A stretch of 36,880 nt of DNA from Candidatus Woesearchaeota archaeon (GTDB lineage Archaea; Nanobdellota; Nanobdellia; SCGC-AAA011-G17; GW2011-AR17), in contig SICW01000002.1 of the NCBI GenBank assembly GCA_009691355.1, positions 1 to 36,880 of the forward strand, read 5' to 3'. This document shows, piece after piece, positions 15,123 to 22,262 of the stretch. Position 1 is the stretch's first letter. Every line of letters starts with the position of its first letter. A program made the position numbers and the translations under genes. The notes below the pieces were generated by a model. That model had not been told where the DNA came from. It saw nothing but the letters and a program-made list of their open reading frames with translations, and made no database searches.

Positions 15123-16588
15123 TCATTCTCTGGTTTCATTGTTGGAAAAAGAATAACCTCTTTAATAGAAGTTGCATTGGTGAATAAAATTACCATACGA
15201 TCTACACCAAGTCCTACACCACCTGTTGGAGGAAGACCATATTCCATGGAGCGTATAAAATCAAGATCCATTTGATGTGCTTCTTCATCCCCGCCACGGC
15301 CACGTTCTACTTGTTCTTCTAAAAACTGTTTTTGAAGAATAGGATCAGTTAACTCAGAATAGCCATTCCCTATTTCCCATCCGTTTATATAAGGTTCAAA
15401 ACGTTCAATCAACTCAGGGTTTCCCCTCTTTAACTTACATAAAGGGGTTGTTTCTCTAGGATGATCTGTAATAAAAGTGGGCTGAATGAGACTCTTTTCA
15501 CATAAGTCTCCAAATAATGCTGCAATAGCTAATCCTTTTGTTGTAGTTTTTTTATCATAAGGAATTTTATGTTGCTCTAGAAGATTCTTTAGATCTTTTT
15601 CAGACATTTTAGACACATCTATTTTTCCAATAGTTTTAAGTGCTTCATACATCGTCATTCTCTTCCAAGGTGTTTTAAGACTGATTTTTGTTCCTTGATA
15701 GACTAACTCTGTTGTTCCAAGCACTTTTTTTGCAATGTATTCGTAGAGTTCTTCTGTTAAAGCCATCATGTCGTTGTAATCAACACCACTCCAATAGCAT
15801 TCCATCACGGTAAACTCAGGATTATGCGTCTTATCTACACCTTCATTTCTAAAATTCTTGCAAATCGTGTAAACTTTCTCATAGCCACCAACAACCAATC
15901 TTTTAAGATATAACTCTGGAGAAATCGACAAAAATAAGTCCATATTCCAAGCATTGATATGTGTCTTAAATGGACGAGCATTTGCACCACCATAAACCGG
16001 CTGCAAGGTGGGAATTTCTACCTCAAGAAAGCCTTTTTGATCTAAGTACTCCCTCATAGCACTAATAATTTTACTTCTTAGTACGAATATTTTTTTTACT
16101 TCTGGATTTGTAATCAAATCAACGTACCTTTGGCGATAACGAATTTCTGTATCTTGAAGGCCATGGAATTTATCTGGAAGTGGAAGAAGAGATTTGCTTA
16201 GCAGAACAAATTCCCTTGCCCATACTGTTAATTCTCCCTTTTTGGTTCGGAAGACTTCTCCTTTGATGCCAATAATATCCCCCATGTCTACTAACTTGAA
16301 AACATTATAATTTTGGAGATCTTCTTCACGAAAATACACTTGTATCTGTCCTTCTTGATCTTCTATATGACCAAAAGAAGCCTTTCCCATTTCTCTTAAA
16401 GTCATGAGTCTGCCCATAAGAGAAACTTTCTCCTTTGCAGACTCTCCTTCTTTTAATCCTTTATATTTCTCCAGAAGGATAGTACTAAAGGTATAGCCCT
16501 TGTAAACATAAGGGTATGGATCAACACCTAGCTCTCTTATTTTTTTTACTTTTTCTATTCTTTCTTGAGATAAACGGTTGTGCTCCAT
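15119..16588 (-). CDS. lysS: Lysyl-tRNA synthetase, class II
   Basis: The enzyme charges tRNA-Lys with lysine using ATP. The protein is 489 residues from the chosen start. An OB-fold anticodon-binding domain lies at about 50-150 (GRLMTLREMGKASFGHIEDQEGQIQVYF, described in parts), followed by the class II catalytic core: motif 2 FRNEGVDKTHNPEFTVMECYW near 240 and motif 3 GVGLGVDRMVILF near 460. Length and order match bacterial-type LysRS. Many euryarchaea use the unrelated class I enzyme instead. The ATG at 16588 (MEHNRLSQERIEK) is preferred over 16597 because the ATATATAA box at 16613-16620 then lies 28.5 bp upstream. It converges on the LamG gene with overlapping stop codons. Confidence 0.95.
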   Translation of the reverse strand: MEHNRLSQERIEKVKKIRELGVDPYPYVYKGYTFSTILLEKYKGLKEGESAKEKVSLMGRLMTLREMGKASFGHIEDQEGQIQVYFREEDLQNYNVFKLVDMGDIIGIKGEVFRTKKGELTVWAREFVLLSKSLLPLPDKFHGLQDTEIRYRQRYVDLITNPEVKKIFVLRSKIISAMREYLDQKGFLEVEIPTLQPVYGGANARPFKTHINAWNMDLFLSISPELYLKRLVVGGYEKVYTICKNFRNEGVDKTHNPEFTVMECYWSGVDYNDMMALTEELYEYIAKKVLGTTELVYQGTKISLKTPWKRMTMYEALKTIGKIDVSKMSEKDLKNLLEQHKIPYDKKTTTKGLAIAALFGDLCEKSLIQPTFITDHPRETTPLCKLKRGNPELIERFEPYINGWEIGNGYSELTDPILQKQFLEEQVERGRGGDEEAHQMDLDFIRSMEYGLPPTGGVGLGVDRMVILFTNATSIKEVILFPTMKPEND

Positions 16589-16610
16589 ATCTTTCAAAAA
16601 AATAGATCTA

Positions 16611-16620
16611 GAATATATAA
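16611..16620 (-). promoter_or_regulatory. TATA box of lysS
   Basis: GAATATATAA on the plus strand is centred 28.5 bp from the ATG at 16588 and only 19.5 bp from the alternative ATG at 16597. Confidence 0.5.
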
Positions 16621-16632
16621 ATCTTTCTTGGA

Positions 16633-17043
16633 TTATACGGATTTTTTATCTAAAAGAGTGATGGGCTGCCTTCCTGTAAACCCATCTCCAATTTCATGCC
16701 AGTATCTAATGTCTTGCTCTCCAAGATGCCAACAAAGATAGATATCCCTTCCTTCATGCTTTGCATTGAAATCAACAAGGCCTTTTTTAATGTCTTTTAT
16801 TACCACACCAATTGTAAGAAGCTCTGCAATGTATTTATGATAAAAGAATAATCTTTTGTAATAGTTCATATTTAGTTTTGTAATCATTAAATCCAGTTCT
16901 TGTTCTGCTTCTTCATTTTCAATATTGACTGTGCTGAGAAGTTCTAAAGCTTTATGCGTTTTTAGAATTTTAATAATTTTTTCTTCCACAATTGGAAGGA
17001 GAAGTCGCGCTTCCTCCAGACTGTAATATACTGGATACTGCAT
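16633..17043 (-). CDS. DUF2203-family protein
   Basis: The 136-residue protein has the family pattern: YSLEEARLLLPIVEEKI at the N terminus, a helical middle, then GVVIKDIKKGLVDFNAKHEGRDI and the C-terminal YLCWHLGEQDIRYWHE...GFTGRQPI. The conserved Cys, Trp, Glu and His residues suggest a binding or catalytic site, but the function of the family is not known to me. A longer reading from a TTG at 17088 would overlap the previous gene. I prefer the ATG at 17043, since CTTATAAG at 17066-17073 is centred 26.5 bp upstream and the protein then starts like its relatives. Confidence 0.8.
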   Translation of the reverse strand: MQYPVYYSLEEARLLLPIVEEKIIKILKTHKALELLSTVNIENEEAEQELDLMITKLNMNYYKRLFFYHKYIAELLTIGVVIKDIKKGLVDFNAKHEGRDIYLCWHLGEQDIRYWHEIGDGFTGRQPITLLDKKSV

Positions 17044-17065
17044 TCTAGAGGATAGCCTTTCTTCA

Positions 17066-17073
17066 CTTATAAG
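17066..17073 (-). promoter_or_regulatory. TATA box of the DUF2203 gene
   Basis: The palindrome CTTATAAG is centred 26.5 bp before the ATG at 17043 and inside the region between the two genes. It argues against the longer TTG start. Confidence 0.45.
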
Positions 17074-17084
17074 CTTTGTGTCTA

Positions 17085-17588
17085 TCAACCTATAATTGCA
17101 AGAACAGTTCTCACCATGCCAGATTTTATTTTACCAAAAAAACCGACTCCATTATAGGTAATGTCTTTATTTTTTAATGCTTGCGTTAGATCGAAACTAT
17201 CACTCTCTAAAGAAATAAATACATTATCAGAAATATGCGCCTCCAAGGTTACGTCTTCTAATGGACCATCTTGTATGCTTGTTACTTTACCATCTTCAAC
17301 TTGGATTCCAATACTATCTCCACCTTCAAAGTAGATATTTATATTGGTTTTCCCTACAACTATTTTTGCAATGGCAGGAGTATCTGCTAATTCTTCATTT
17401 ACTTTATCTTCCACTTTTTCAAGATTTTCCATTACAGCCTGTTTTTGTGCCTCTACGGTATCTTCTTGATTTAATCCTTGCGTATCAATTCCTAAAAAGT
17501 TGTTAAAATCACTTTCTGCTTCATGCGCTTGCACAAAAGTTGCGACCATAATAATCATGAGGGTTGTTATTAATAAAAAGTTCTTCAT
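17085..17588 (-). CDS. Secreted small protein, SCP2-like in its C-terminal half
   Basis: The 167-residue protein has a typical signal peptide at 1-21 (MKNFLL, hydrophobic core, cleavage expected after VQA). An acidic helical linker follows (about 25-75), then a beta-rich half with VVGKTNINIYFEGGDSIGIQVEDGKV and a segment ISDNVFISLESDSFDLTQALKNKDITYNGVG (described in parts). That segment resembles the SCP2 sterol-carrier-type fold, in which a hydrophobic pocket binds lipids. The resemblance is by eye only. No lipobox cysteine is present, so the protein is probably free or attached by another route. A CTATTTAAAC box (17613-17622) is about 29 bp upstream. Confidence 0.65.
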   Translation of the reverse strand: MKNFLLITTLMIIMVATFVQAHEAESDFNNFLGIDTQGLNQEDTVEAQKQAVMENLEKVEDKVNEELADTPAIAKIVVGKTNINIYFEGGDSIGIQVEDGKVTSIQDGPLEDVTLEAHISDNVFISLESDSFDLTQALKNKDITYNGVGFFGKIKSGMVRTVLAIIG

Positions 17589-17612
17589 TTCATAGTATCA
17601 GAAGAAACCGTT

Positions 17613-17622
17613 CTATTTAAAC
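17613..17622 (-). promoter_or_regulatory. TATA box of the secreted SCP2-like gene
   Basis: CTATTTAAAC is centred 29 bp from the ATG at 17588. It is too close (8-9 bp) to the first possible start of the divergent plus-strand gene to serve that start. Confidence 0.45.
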
Positions 17623-17642
17623 TTAATGGAGAAAAAAGATAC

Positions 17643-17650
17643 TTTTAAAA
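17643..17650 (+). promoter_or_regulatory. TATA box of the small-protein/HIT operon
   Basis: TTTTAAAA is centred 27.5 bp upstream of the ATG at 17674 and decides that start over the ATG at 17626. Confidence 0.45.
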
Positions 17651-17673
17651 AGAATATTTCACTTATTCATTCT

Positions 17674-17862
17674 ATGGAAAAAGATAAAGTATTCATGATA
17701 CGATTTACTGTAAACCTAGATGGAAAGATGGCTACAGAAATGACTACCAAGAATATGAGCCCACAGGAAAGTATTGGGCTTCTTGAAATTGCAAAGCAAC
17801 AAATCCTTGATGGTGTTAAACAGAACAAGAAGGAAATCTTTCGAGGATCTAAAGATGCATAA
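17674..17862 (+). CDS. Small conserved-looking protein upstream of a HIT gene
   Basis: The 62-residue soluble protein (78 residues if started at 17626) reads MEKDKVFMIRFTVNLDGKM, then a helical half (SPQESIGLLEIAKQQILDGV). A single beta hairpin plus helix would fit. I know no function. It ends eight bases inside the next gene (stop at 17860-17862, next ATG at 17855), so the two are almost certainly translated from one mRNA and may work together with the nucleotide-handling HIT protein. Confidence 0.6.
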   Translation: MEKDKVFMIRFTVNLDGKMATEMTTKNMSPQESIGLLEIAKQQILDGVKQNKKEIFRGSKDA

Positions 17863-18262
17863 TTGCATTTTTTGTAAAATTCTCACTGGTGAAATACCTA
17901 CACTCAAAGTGTATGAAGATACGCATGCCATTGCATTTCTCGATGTAAACCCTGTAAGCAAGGGACACACCTTAGTCATTCCTAAAACGCACTATGAAAC
18001 TCTTTCTTTGATGCCAGAAACAGAGTTTCTTAGTTATATGGCAACTGTACATAAAGTCGTCAAGGGACTGATGAAATATACAGATGGCGTGAATGTTTTG
18101 CAAAATAATGGGAAGGATGCAGGACAACTTGTCCCACATGTTCATTTTCATATTATCCCTAGAAGACCAGGTGATGGACTCAAAATTGGAGAATGGCATG
18201 TACACCATGATCCAGATTTAGACAAAGTCCAAATGGTTATAAAAAGCCTTTTAAAGGAGTAA
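17855..18262 (+). CDS. HIT-family (histidine triad) nucleotide-binding protein
   Basis: The 135-residue protein is a compact single-domain HIT hydrolase. It begins MHNCIFCKILTGEIPT (CxxC zinc-type pair), has GHTLVIPKTHYE in the middle and ends the domain with VPHVHFHIIPR, the HxHxHxx triad whose central histidine takes the nucleotidyl group. Such enzymes split AMP-amidates and similar nucleotide conjugates. The start is the ATG at 17855, overlapping the previous gene; the reading upstream of it lies in the previous gene's body in another frame. A longer relative with an added domain is at 2078-3037. Confidence 0.93.
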   Translation: MHNCIFCKILTGEIPTLKVYEDTHAIAFLDVNPVSKGHTLVIPKTHYETLSLMPETEFLSYMATVHKVVKGLMKYTDGVNVLQNNGKDAGQLVPHVHFHIIPRRPGDGLKIGEWHVHHDPDLDKVQMVIKSLLKE

Positions 18263-18282
18263 TTTTTCTCAGGATAGAATAC

Positions 18283-18356
18283 GGCACAGTAGTTTAATCT
18301 GGTAGAACACGAGTCTCATGAGCTCGGGGTTGGGGGTTCAAATCCCTCCTGTGCCA
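18283..18356 (+). tRNA. tRNA with CAU anticodon (Met elongator or Ile2)
   Basis: A 74-nt cloverleaf is clear. Acceptor stem GGCACAG/CTGTGCC with discriminator A; D stem GTTT/GAAC with GG in the loop; anticodon stem CGAGT/GCTCG with loop CTCATGA; variable loop GGGTT; T loop TTCAAAT. The anticodon stem lacks the three G-C pairs of initiators. The base after the anticodon is G37, where A37 is normal for tRNAs reading A-starting codons. No CCA is encoded, unlike tRNA-Val. Confidence 0.88.
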
Positions 18357-18362
18357 TTTTTT
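18357..18362 (+). terminator. T-run after the CAU tRNA
   Basis: TTTTTT directly follows the discriminator base and matches the oligo-T terminators of archaeal tRNA genes. Confidence 0.45.
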
Positions 18363-18403
18363 CTCGCATAAGTCTTATAAATCCTAAATAAATTTTTACT
18401 TTT

Positions 18404-19048
18404 ATGGATAAGACATTTTCTTTTGCTGAAGGCATTGAGGCTCTCACAACACGTATTTCTTCCCTTCGTGATACTACTCCTGTTGTTATTGTAGGAGTTG
18501 CAGGTGGATCAGCATCTGGAAAAGGGTATCTTACCAGACAAGTTGAATCTCGGATCAATGGTCTTGTTCCTCTTGCTATTGATCATTACTATTTGGGAAA
18601 AAAGGATATGCCTGATCCGACTAACTATGATAGACCAGATTCACTGGAACTCTCTCTTCTTGTAGAGCATCTTGCTCAGCTTCGTCAAGGAAGGTCAGTA
18701 CAGAGACCACAGTATGATTTTGCAAGTTCTTGCCGTATTGGAACAGAAGAACTTCGTCCAGGCCAAGTTATTTGGGTTGATGGTTTGTTTGCATTACATG
18801 ATACTGTTCGTGATGCTCTTGACATACGAATCTTTGTTGATTCTTCTGAAGAAGAGCGTTTAGCACGTCGAAAGTATAGAGATATTGCTGAAGGAAGAAG
18901 GCCAGTTGGACCTGAAGGCCAAGGCACTGTTGAAGATACCATTACTCGGTACTGGAATGCAATTGTTGAACCTATGTATAGGGAACATATTGCTCCTACA
19001 AAAAGACATGCTCATATTGTTATTACAAACACAGGACTCCCAGTATAG
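18404..19048 (+). CDS. Uridine kinase-like P-loop kinase
   Basis: The 214-residue protein has the Walker A loop GGSASGKG near 34-41 (family form GGSxSGKT/S; the last position is Gly here), then VPLAIDHYYLGKKDMPDPTNYDRPDS, which matches the IxxDxFY...NFDHPxA region of uridine and phosphoribulo kinases that holds the substrate. VIWVDGLFALHD is Walker B, and RLARRKYRD is the arginine-rich lid. The likely reaction is ATP-dependent phosphorylation of a nucleoside or sugar. The box CTTATAAATC (18374-18383) lies 25.5 bp upstream. The protein is arginine-rich (21 R, 6 K). The gene at 19057 follows after eight bases. Confidence 0.8.
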   Translation: MDKTFSFAEGIEALTTRISSLRDTTPVVIVGVAGGSASGKGYLTRQVESRINGLVPLAIDHYYLGKKDMPDPTNYDRPDSLELSLLVEHLAQLRQGRSVQRPQYDFASSCRIGTEELRPGQVIWVDGLFALHDTVRDALDIRIFVDSSEEERLARRKYRDIAEGRRPVGPEGQGTVEDTITRYWNAIVEPMYREHIAPTKRHAHIVITNTGLPV

Positions 19049-19056
19049 GAATTTGT

Positions 19057-19533
19057 ATGATACATCCCCTTCGTTCTTTGAAAAAAATGGTTCTTGATGT
19101 TCGAGATGGGCTTGCTGTAGATGATCTTGTTGTTTGTGCAGATATTACTGAAGTAAAGGCGAAAGAGAGATCCTACCCTTTAGATATAGCTGCAGATTTT
19201 CTTACCTTTGCACTAGCCTATAGACTTGCAAGAGATGAAAAACATAGGGATGTTCCTATCTTTGTAAAAAGGATAAAAACTTTTTCAGGGGATTATGATC
19301 CTTCCCTGCGATTTTTTCCTCGAAAAAATCCTACTGAAGAAGATTCCTTTGAAGAAGCTTGTAAAGGGCAGCTTGCACAGAGAGTGGGTACTTTCATTGC
19401 GAGATATCCTTCTTTTGCTTATGAAAAATCATTTGGAAAGCATTTCCCTTTGGCAAAGTCTATAGATCGTGAAAGCATTATTCAATGGTTTCCAGAAGAC
19501 CAAATCTATGGAGATATTTCCTTTTACGGATAA
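19057..19533 (+). CDS. Hypothetical protein in operon with the uridine-kinase-like gene
   Basis: The 158-residue soluble protein is of unknown family. Notable stretches are LDVRDGLAVDDLVVCADITEVKAKERSYPLDIAADFLTFALAYRLARDE (described here for its charge pattern only) in the first half and SFGKHFPLAKSIDRESIIQWFPEDQ near the end. It has no signal peptide or membrane helix. No TATA box is visible in the eight-base gap, so it is probably co-transcribed with the kinase and may act in the same nucleotide pathway (inference). The stop lies one base from the stop of the antiporter gene on the other strand. Confidence 0.6.
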   Translation: MIHPLRSLKKMVLDVRDGLAVDDLVVCADITEVKAKERSYPLDIAADFLTFALAYRLARDEKHRDVPIFVKRIKTFSGDYDPSLRFFPRKNPTEEDSFEEACKGQLAQRVGTFIARYPSFAYEKSFGKHFPLAKSIDRESIIQWFPEDQIYGDISFYG

Positions 19534-19534
19534 A

Positions 19535-21232
19535 CTACTTTCTCTTCCTTTCAACTTGTAATATTTTCATGTGCTCTTGTTTAATTCTCAATAAGCCTTT
19601 TTTATTCTCTAAATATTTCCCTAATAACCCCGAAATAATTTCTCCGGATTTTATTGTTGGAACAAGCACATAGTCTGCTCCAGCGTTATAGAGTTCAATT
19701 GCTTCCTCTACAGTTTTTGCAGTAAGTATGACCAAGGCATCAGAACGAATAGCTTTTACATAATTAAGGAGGAAGATATTATCCTGCTCTCTGGATACTG
19801 TAGAAATAACTACTTTTGCAGAGCTGAAATTCACCCTTTTTAGAATTTCTAAGTTGGTAATATCCCCATACATACAAGGAGTCATTTGTTTCTTTAAGGT
19901 TTCAATAATTTCAGGATTAAAATCTATAACCAGAACTTTCTTTTTCAAATGGTGATAGGTCCGTAAAAATGTGCCACCAACACGATTTGCACCAAAAAGA
20001 ATAATCTCAGGATGATCCTTATATTCAAATCCCATTTGTCTTCTTTTCTTAGATAGCCTTTCAAATAGGGAAAGAACTCTCGAAATTCTATTGTATACGA
20101 AGAGCTCGTATTTCATGATGTAGGCTGTTAAGGCTATAGTAATTATTGCCAGTAAAATGGTTAGAGAAAAAAGTTCTTTTGAGATATTATCACCAGTAAG
20201 CACAAGGATTAAACCAAACTCGGATACTTGAGCCATTGCAACAGAAGAGATAAAGGAGTTTCTTTTATCATAACCCAGTAAACTGAGAATCACCATGATA
20301 ATGAGAGGTTTTAAGAGTAGAATTAATGCCAGGAAGATGAAAAAAGGGAGGATAAGGCCAGATACATTTGTGAAAACTAACTGAAGCCCCAGAGAGACAA
20401 AAAAGATTGTTGCAAAGAAATCTTTTAAAGAATTAATACGAGCAACGATATTAAGATTATAAGGTAGGTTTGCTAAAGTGATTCCCCCAAAGAATGCACC
20501 AATTGCAATAGAAAAATCCAGAAGATACGCACCCATAGCAAAAATAAAACAAGTTGCTACAGAAAGTAAAAAAAGAAGCTCACTGGATTTCGCCGCAAAA
20601 CGAAAAATAGGAAAGGCAACAAAACGATTGATAGCAAATGCAATGACCAGAAGGACAGAAAATTTGAGAAGACTCATACCCACCGCTGCAAGGGAAAAAG
20701 AGCCACTATTACCAAGAACCATAAGTACAAGGATGACAATTAAGTCTTGGACGAATAAAATTCCAAGTATAATCCTTCCGTGCAGTGTATTTAATTCATC
20801 CTCATCAAAAAGCAATTTAATCACAATCATTGTACTGGAGAATGCAATCACCAGACCAGCGTACATTGCGTTTGTTGCGTCAAAACCTAACCAAAGAGCA
20901 ATGAAATACCCTGCAATAAAAGTGAGTAGGACTTGGAATACACCTGTAATCACGGTGACAAACCCTAAAGATTTTAATTTCTTTAAGTCCATTTCTAAAC
21001 CGACAATAAAAAGTAAAAATACAATTCCTATTTCTGAAAGATTTTGGATAACATCCACATCTTGGATAATTTTTAAACCCATGGGACCTAGAACAAGACC
21101 GGCAATAATATATGCAGGAATGAGAGGTTGTTTGAATATTTTTGCAATGTATGCAAAGAAGGTTGCAACAATTAAAACAATACCAATGGTAAAGAGAAGA
21201 CTCTGTGGGATATTTTGTAACACCTCTAACAT
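19535..21232 (-). CDS. Kef-type (CPA2) cation/proton antiporter with RCK-N domain
   Basis: The 565-residue protein has an N-terminal sodium/proton-exchanger domain with about 12 membrane helices (1-385), including LIPAYIIAGLVLGPMGLK and the IVFLLFIVGLEMDLKKLK segment typical of Kef. Residues about 400-520 form a Rossmann RCK-N (TrkA-N) domain, IILFGANRVGGTFLRTYHHL and VLVIDFNPEI, that binds NAD(H) or a similar ligand and gates transport. There is no RCK-C domain, and the C terminus is basic. It probably exports potassium or sodium in exchange for protons. Its promoter is shared with the divergent DUF488 gene. Confidence 0.9.
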   Translation of the reverse strand: MLEVLQNIPQSLLFTIGIVLIVATFFAYIAKIFKQPLIPAYIIAGLVLGPMGLKIIQDVDVIQNLSEIGIVFLLFIVGLEMDLKKLKSLGFVTVITGVFQVLLTFIAGYFIALWLGFDATNAMYAGLVIAFSSTMIVIKLLFDEDELNTLHGRIILGILFVQDLIVILVLMVLGNSGSFSLAAVGMSLLKFSVLLVIAFAINRFVAFPIFRFAAKSSELLFLLSVATCFIFAMGAYLLDFSIAIGAFFGGITLANLPYNLNIVARINSLKDFFATIFFVSLGLQLVFTNVSGLILPFFIFLALILLLKPLIIMVILSLLGYDKRNSFISSVAMAQVSEFGLILVLTGDNISKELFSLTILLAIITIALTAYIMKYELFVYNRISRVLSLFERLSKKRRQMGFEYKDHPEIILFGANRVGGTFLRTYHHLKKKVLVIDFNPEIIETLKKQMTPCMYGDITNLEILKRVNFSSAKVVISTVSREQDNIFLLNYVKAIRSDALVILTAKTVEEAIELYNAGADYVLVPTIKSGEIISGLLGKYLENKKGLLRIKQEHMKILQVERKRK

Positions 21233-21255
21233 TTTTTATTTAATGGATAGAAGAA

Positions 21256-21263
21256 TTTATAAA
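21256..21263. promoter_or_regulatory. Shared symmetric TATA box between the antiporter and DUF488 genes
   Basis: The perfect palindrome TTTATAAA is the only TATA-like site in the 53-bp gap. It lies 27.5 bp from the antiporter ATG (21232, minus) and 26.5 bp from the DUF488 ATG (21286, plus), so one TBP site could serve both directions. Confidence 0.55.
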
Positions 21264-21285
21264 GGTTTTTAGAACTTTCCGTTTG

Positions 21286-21684
21286 ATGAGCCTTTTTACA
21301 AGCTGTATTCTTTCACCAAGAAAAAAAAGTGATGGAGCACGTATCTCTGTGATGAGTAGGCATACATTGAATGATGGAAAAACTGCTGATCCACGTATTA
21401 CTCTTGCTCAGTATGATGAGTGGCTTGCTATTTTTGGACCTCCCCCACATTTGATTGGAGACTATTATAAAAGAGGACTACCCTGGGAAGGATTTGCAGA
21501 ACAGTATCTTACTTATTTGAGTAAAGGAGATATACCTCATTATGTAGAACTGCTTGCACGAAGAGCATTAGAAGAAAATCTTACTGTCCTTTGTATAGAA
21601 GAAAGACATGAACATTGCCATCGAAGATTGCTTGCAGAAGAATGCAAGTGGCATGCTCCACAACTGCAGATAGAACATCGGTAG
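21286..21684 (+). CDS. DUF488-family protein
   Basis: The 132-residue protein has the DUF488 hallmarks: a small alpha/beta domain with an RPR-like basic start (SRHTLNDGKTADPRITL), YDEWLAIFGPPPHLIGDYYKRGLPWEGFAEQYLTYL as central helices (in parts), and a closing LTVLCIEERHEHCHRRLLAEEC, where Cys-His-Arg is the most conserved stretch. The function of the family is not established. The ATG at 21286 is used, not the TTG before it, because the shared TATA box at 21256-21263 lies 26.5 bp upstream. It faces away from a Kef-type antiporter. Confidence 0.8.
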   Translation: MSLFTSCILSPRKKSDGARISVMSRHTLNDGKTADPRITLAQYDEWLAIFGPPPHLIGDYYKRGLPWEGFAEQYLTYLSKGDIPHYVELLARRALEENLTVLCIEERHEHCHRRLLAEECKWHAPQLQIEHR

Positions 21685-21984
21685 TTATTTTTTTATATAA
21701 ATCTCAATTGTAGAAACCCTTATTTGACGTCCTTCTTTGTTTGTGAACTCTTCACTATTAATGAGAACCTTATCTGTCTTTACCTGACTTTCTAGAAATC
21801 GTTTCATAGCCACTTCTGAAATATCTACAGCCTTTGCAATAAACTTCCCACGTGCTTTTACGATGACTTCTTCAGCACCTAGAGAAGTAAATTGTAAAAC
21901 GATGGCCGTAACGTAATTCATAAAATTCTTCTCACCAACAAAAATAATATTATCCTTTTCTTTCTCTTCTGTAGAATCTTCCAT
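21685..21984 (-). CDS. albA: Alba DNA/RNA-binding chromatin protein
   Basis: The 99-residue protein matches the whole Alba fold: NIIFVGEKNFMNYVTAIVLQF (in two parts) forms strand 1 and helix 1, GAEEVIVKARGKFIAKAVDISEVAMKRFLE (in parts) contains the KARGKFI segment next to the usual Lys that contacts DNA and RNA, and RQIRVSTIEIYIKK is the last strand. Alba coats DNA and binds RNA as a dimer. The gene follows S17e after 48 bp. I see no TATA box at the usual distance (the nearest is 12 bp away), so it is probably co-transcribed with S17e. It converges on the DUF488 gene, which ends one base earlier. Confidence 0.93.
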   Translation of the reverse strand: MEDSTEEKEKDNIIFVGEKNFMNYVTAIVLQFTSLGAEEVIVKARGKFIAKAVDISEVAMKRFLESQVKTDKVLINSEEFTNKEGRQIRVSTIEIYIKK

Positions 21985-22032
21985 AGTTTTGGTTATATCC
22001 CTCTAGGCAAAAAACCCTTTGGCTTCTGCTAG

Positions 22033-22221
22033 TTACTCTTCTTTCTTCATTAAATGAGTAATATAACCGGTGAGAACGTTTCGTAGCTTTTTAGAAGGTA
22101 CTTCTACGAACTTAGGAACAATCGCTTTATTCTCTTCAAAAGTAGGTTTAAAACTAGATCGATATTGAGCAACTAATTTATTTCCCACACGCTTAATCAT
22201 AGTTGTTTTGATTCTTCCCAT
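22033..22221 (-). CDS. rps17e: Small-subunit ribosomal protein eS17 (S17e)
   Basis: The 62-residue protein is the archaeal length for S17e, with MGRIKTTMIKRVGNKLV at the start and the helical second half ending LRNVLTGYITHLMKKEE. It is a 30S subunit protein found only in archaea and eukaryotes, one of the firmest signs that the window is archaeal. A CATTTATAAAC-type box (22243-22253 on the plus strand) lies 27 bp upstream. Alba follows on the same strand. Confidence 0.95.
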   Translation of the reverse strand: MGRIKTTMIKRVGNKLVAQYRSSFKPTFEENKAIVPKFVEVPSKKLRNVLTGYITHLMKKEE

Positions 22222-22242
22222 TAGGGATTATAATTTAGTTGA

Positions 22243-22253
22243 CGTTTATAAAT
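22243..22253 (-). promoter_or_regulatory. TATA box of the S17e-Alba unit
   Basis: GTTTATAAATG on the plus strand is centred 27 bp from the S17e ATG. No comparable site precedes Alba, so this probably drives both. Confidence 0.5.
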
Positions 22254-22262
22254 GTTTCGGGC

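Noticed and set aside
17044..17088. TTG start of the DUF2203 gene overlapping the previous gene
   Set aside because: A TATA box lies within this stretch at 26.5 bp from the ATG at 17043, and family members begin near that ATG.
17626..17673. N-terminal extension of the small protein before the HIT gene
   Set aside because: The TATA box at 17643-17650 lies inside this stretch, at the right distance for the ATG at 17674, so the extension is probably not transcribed.
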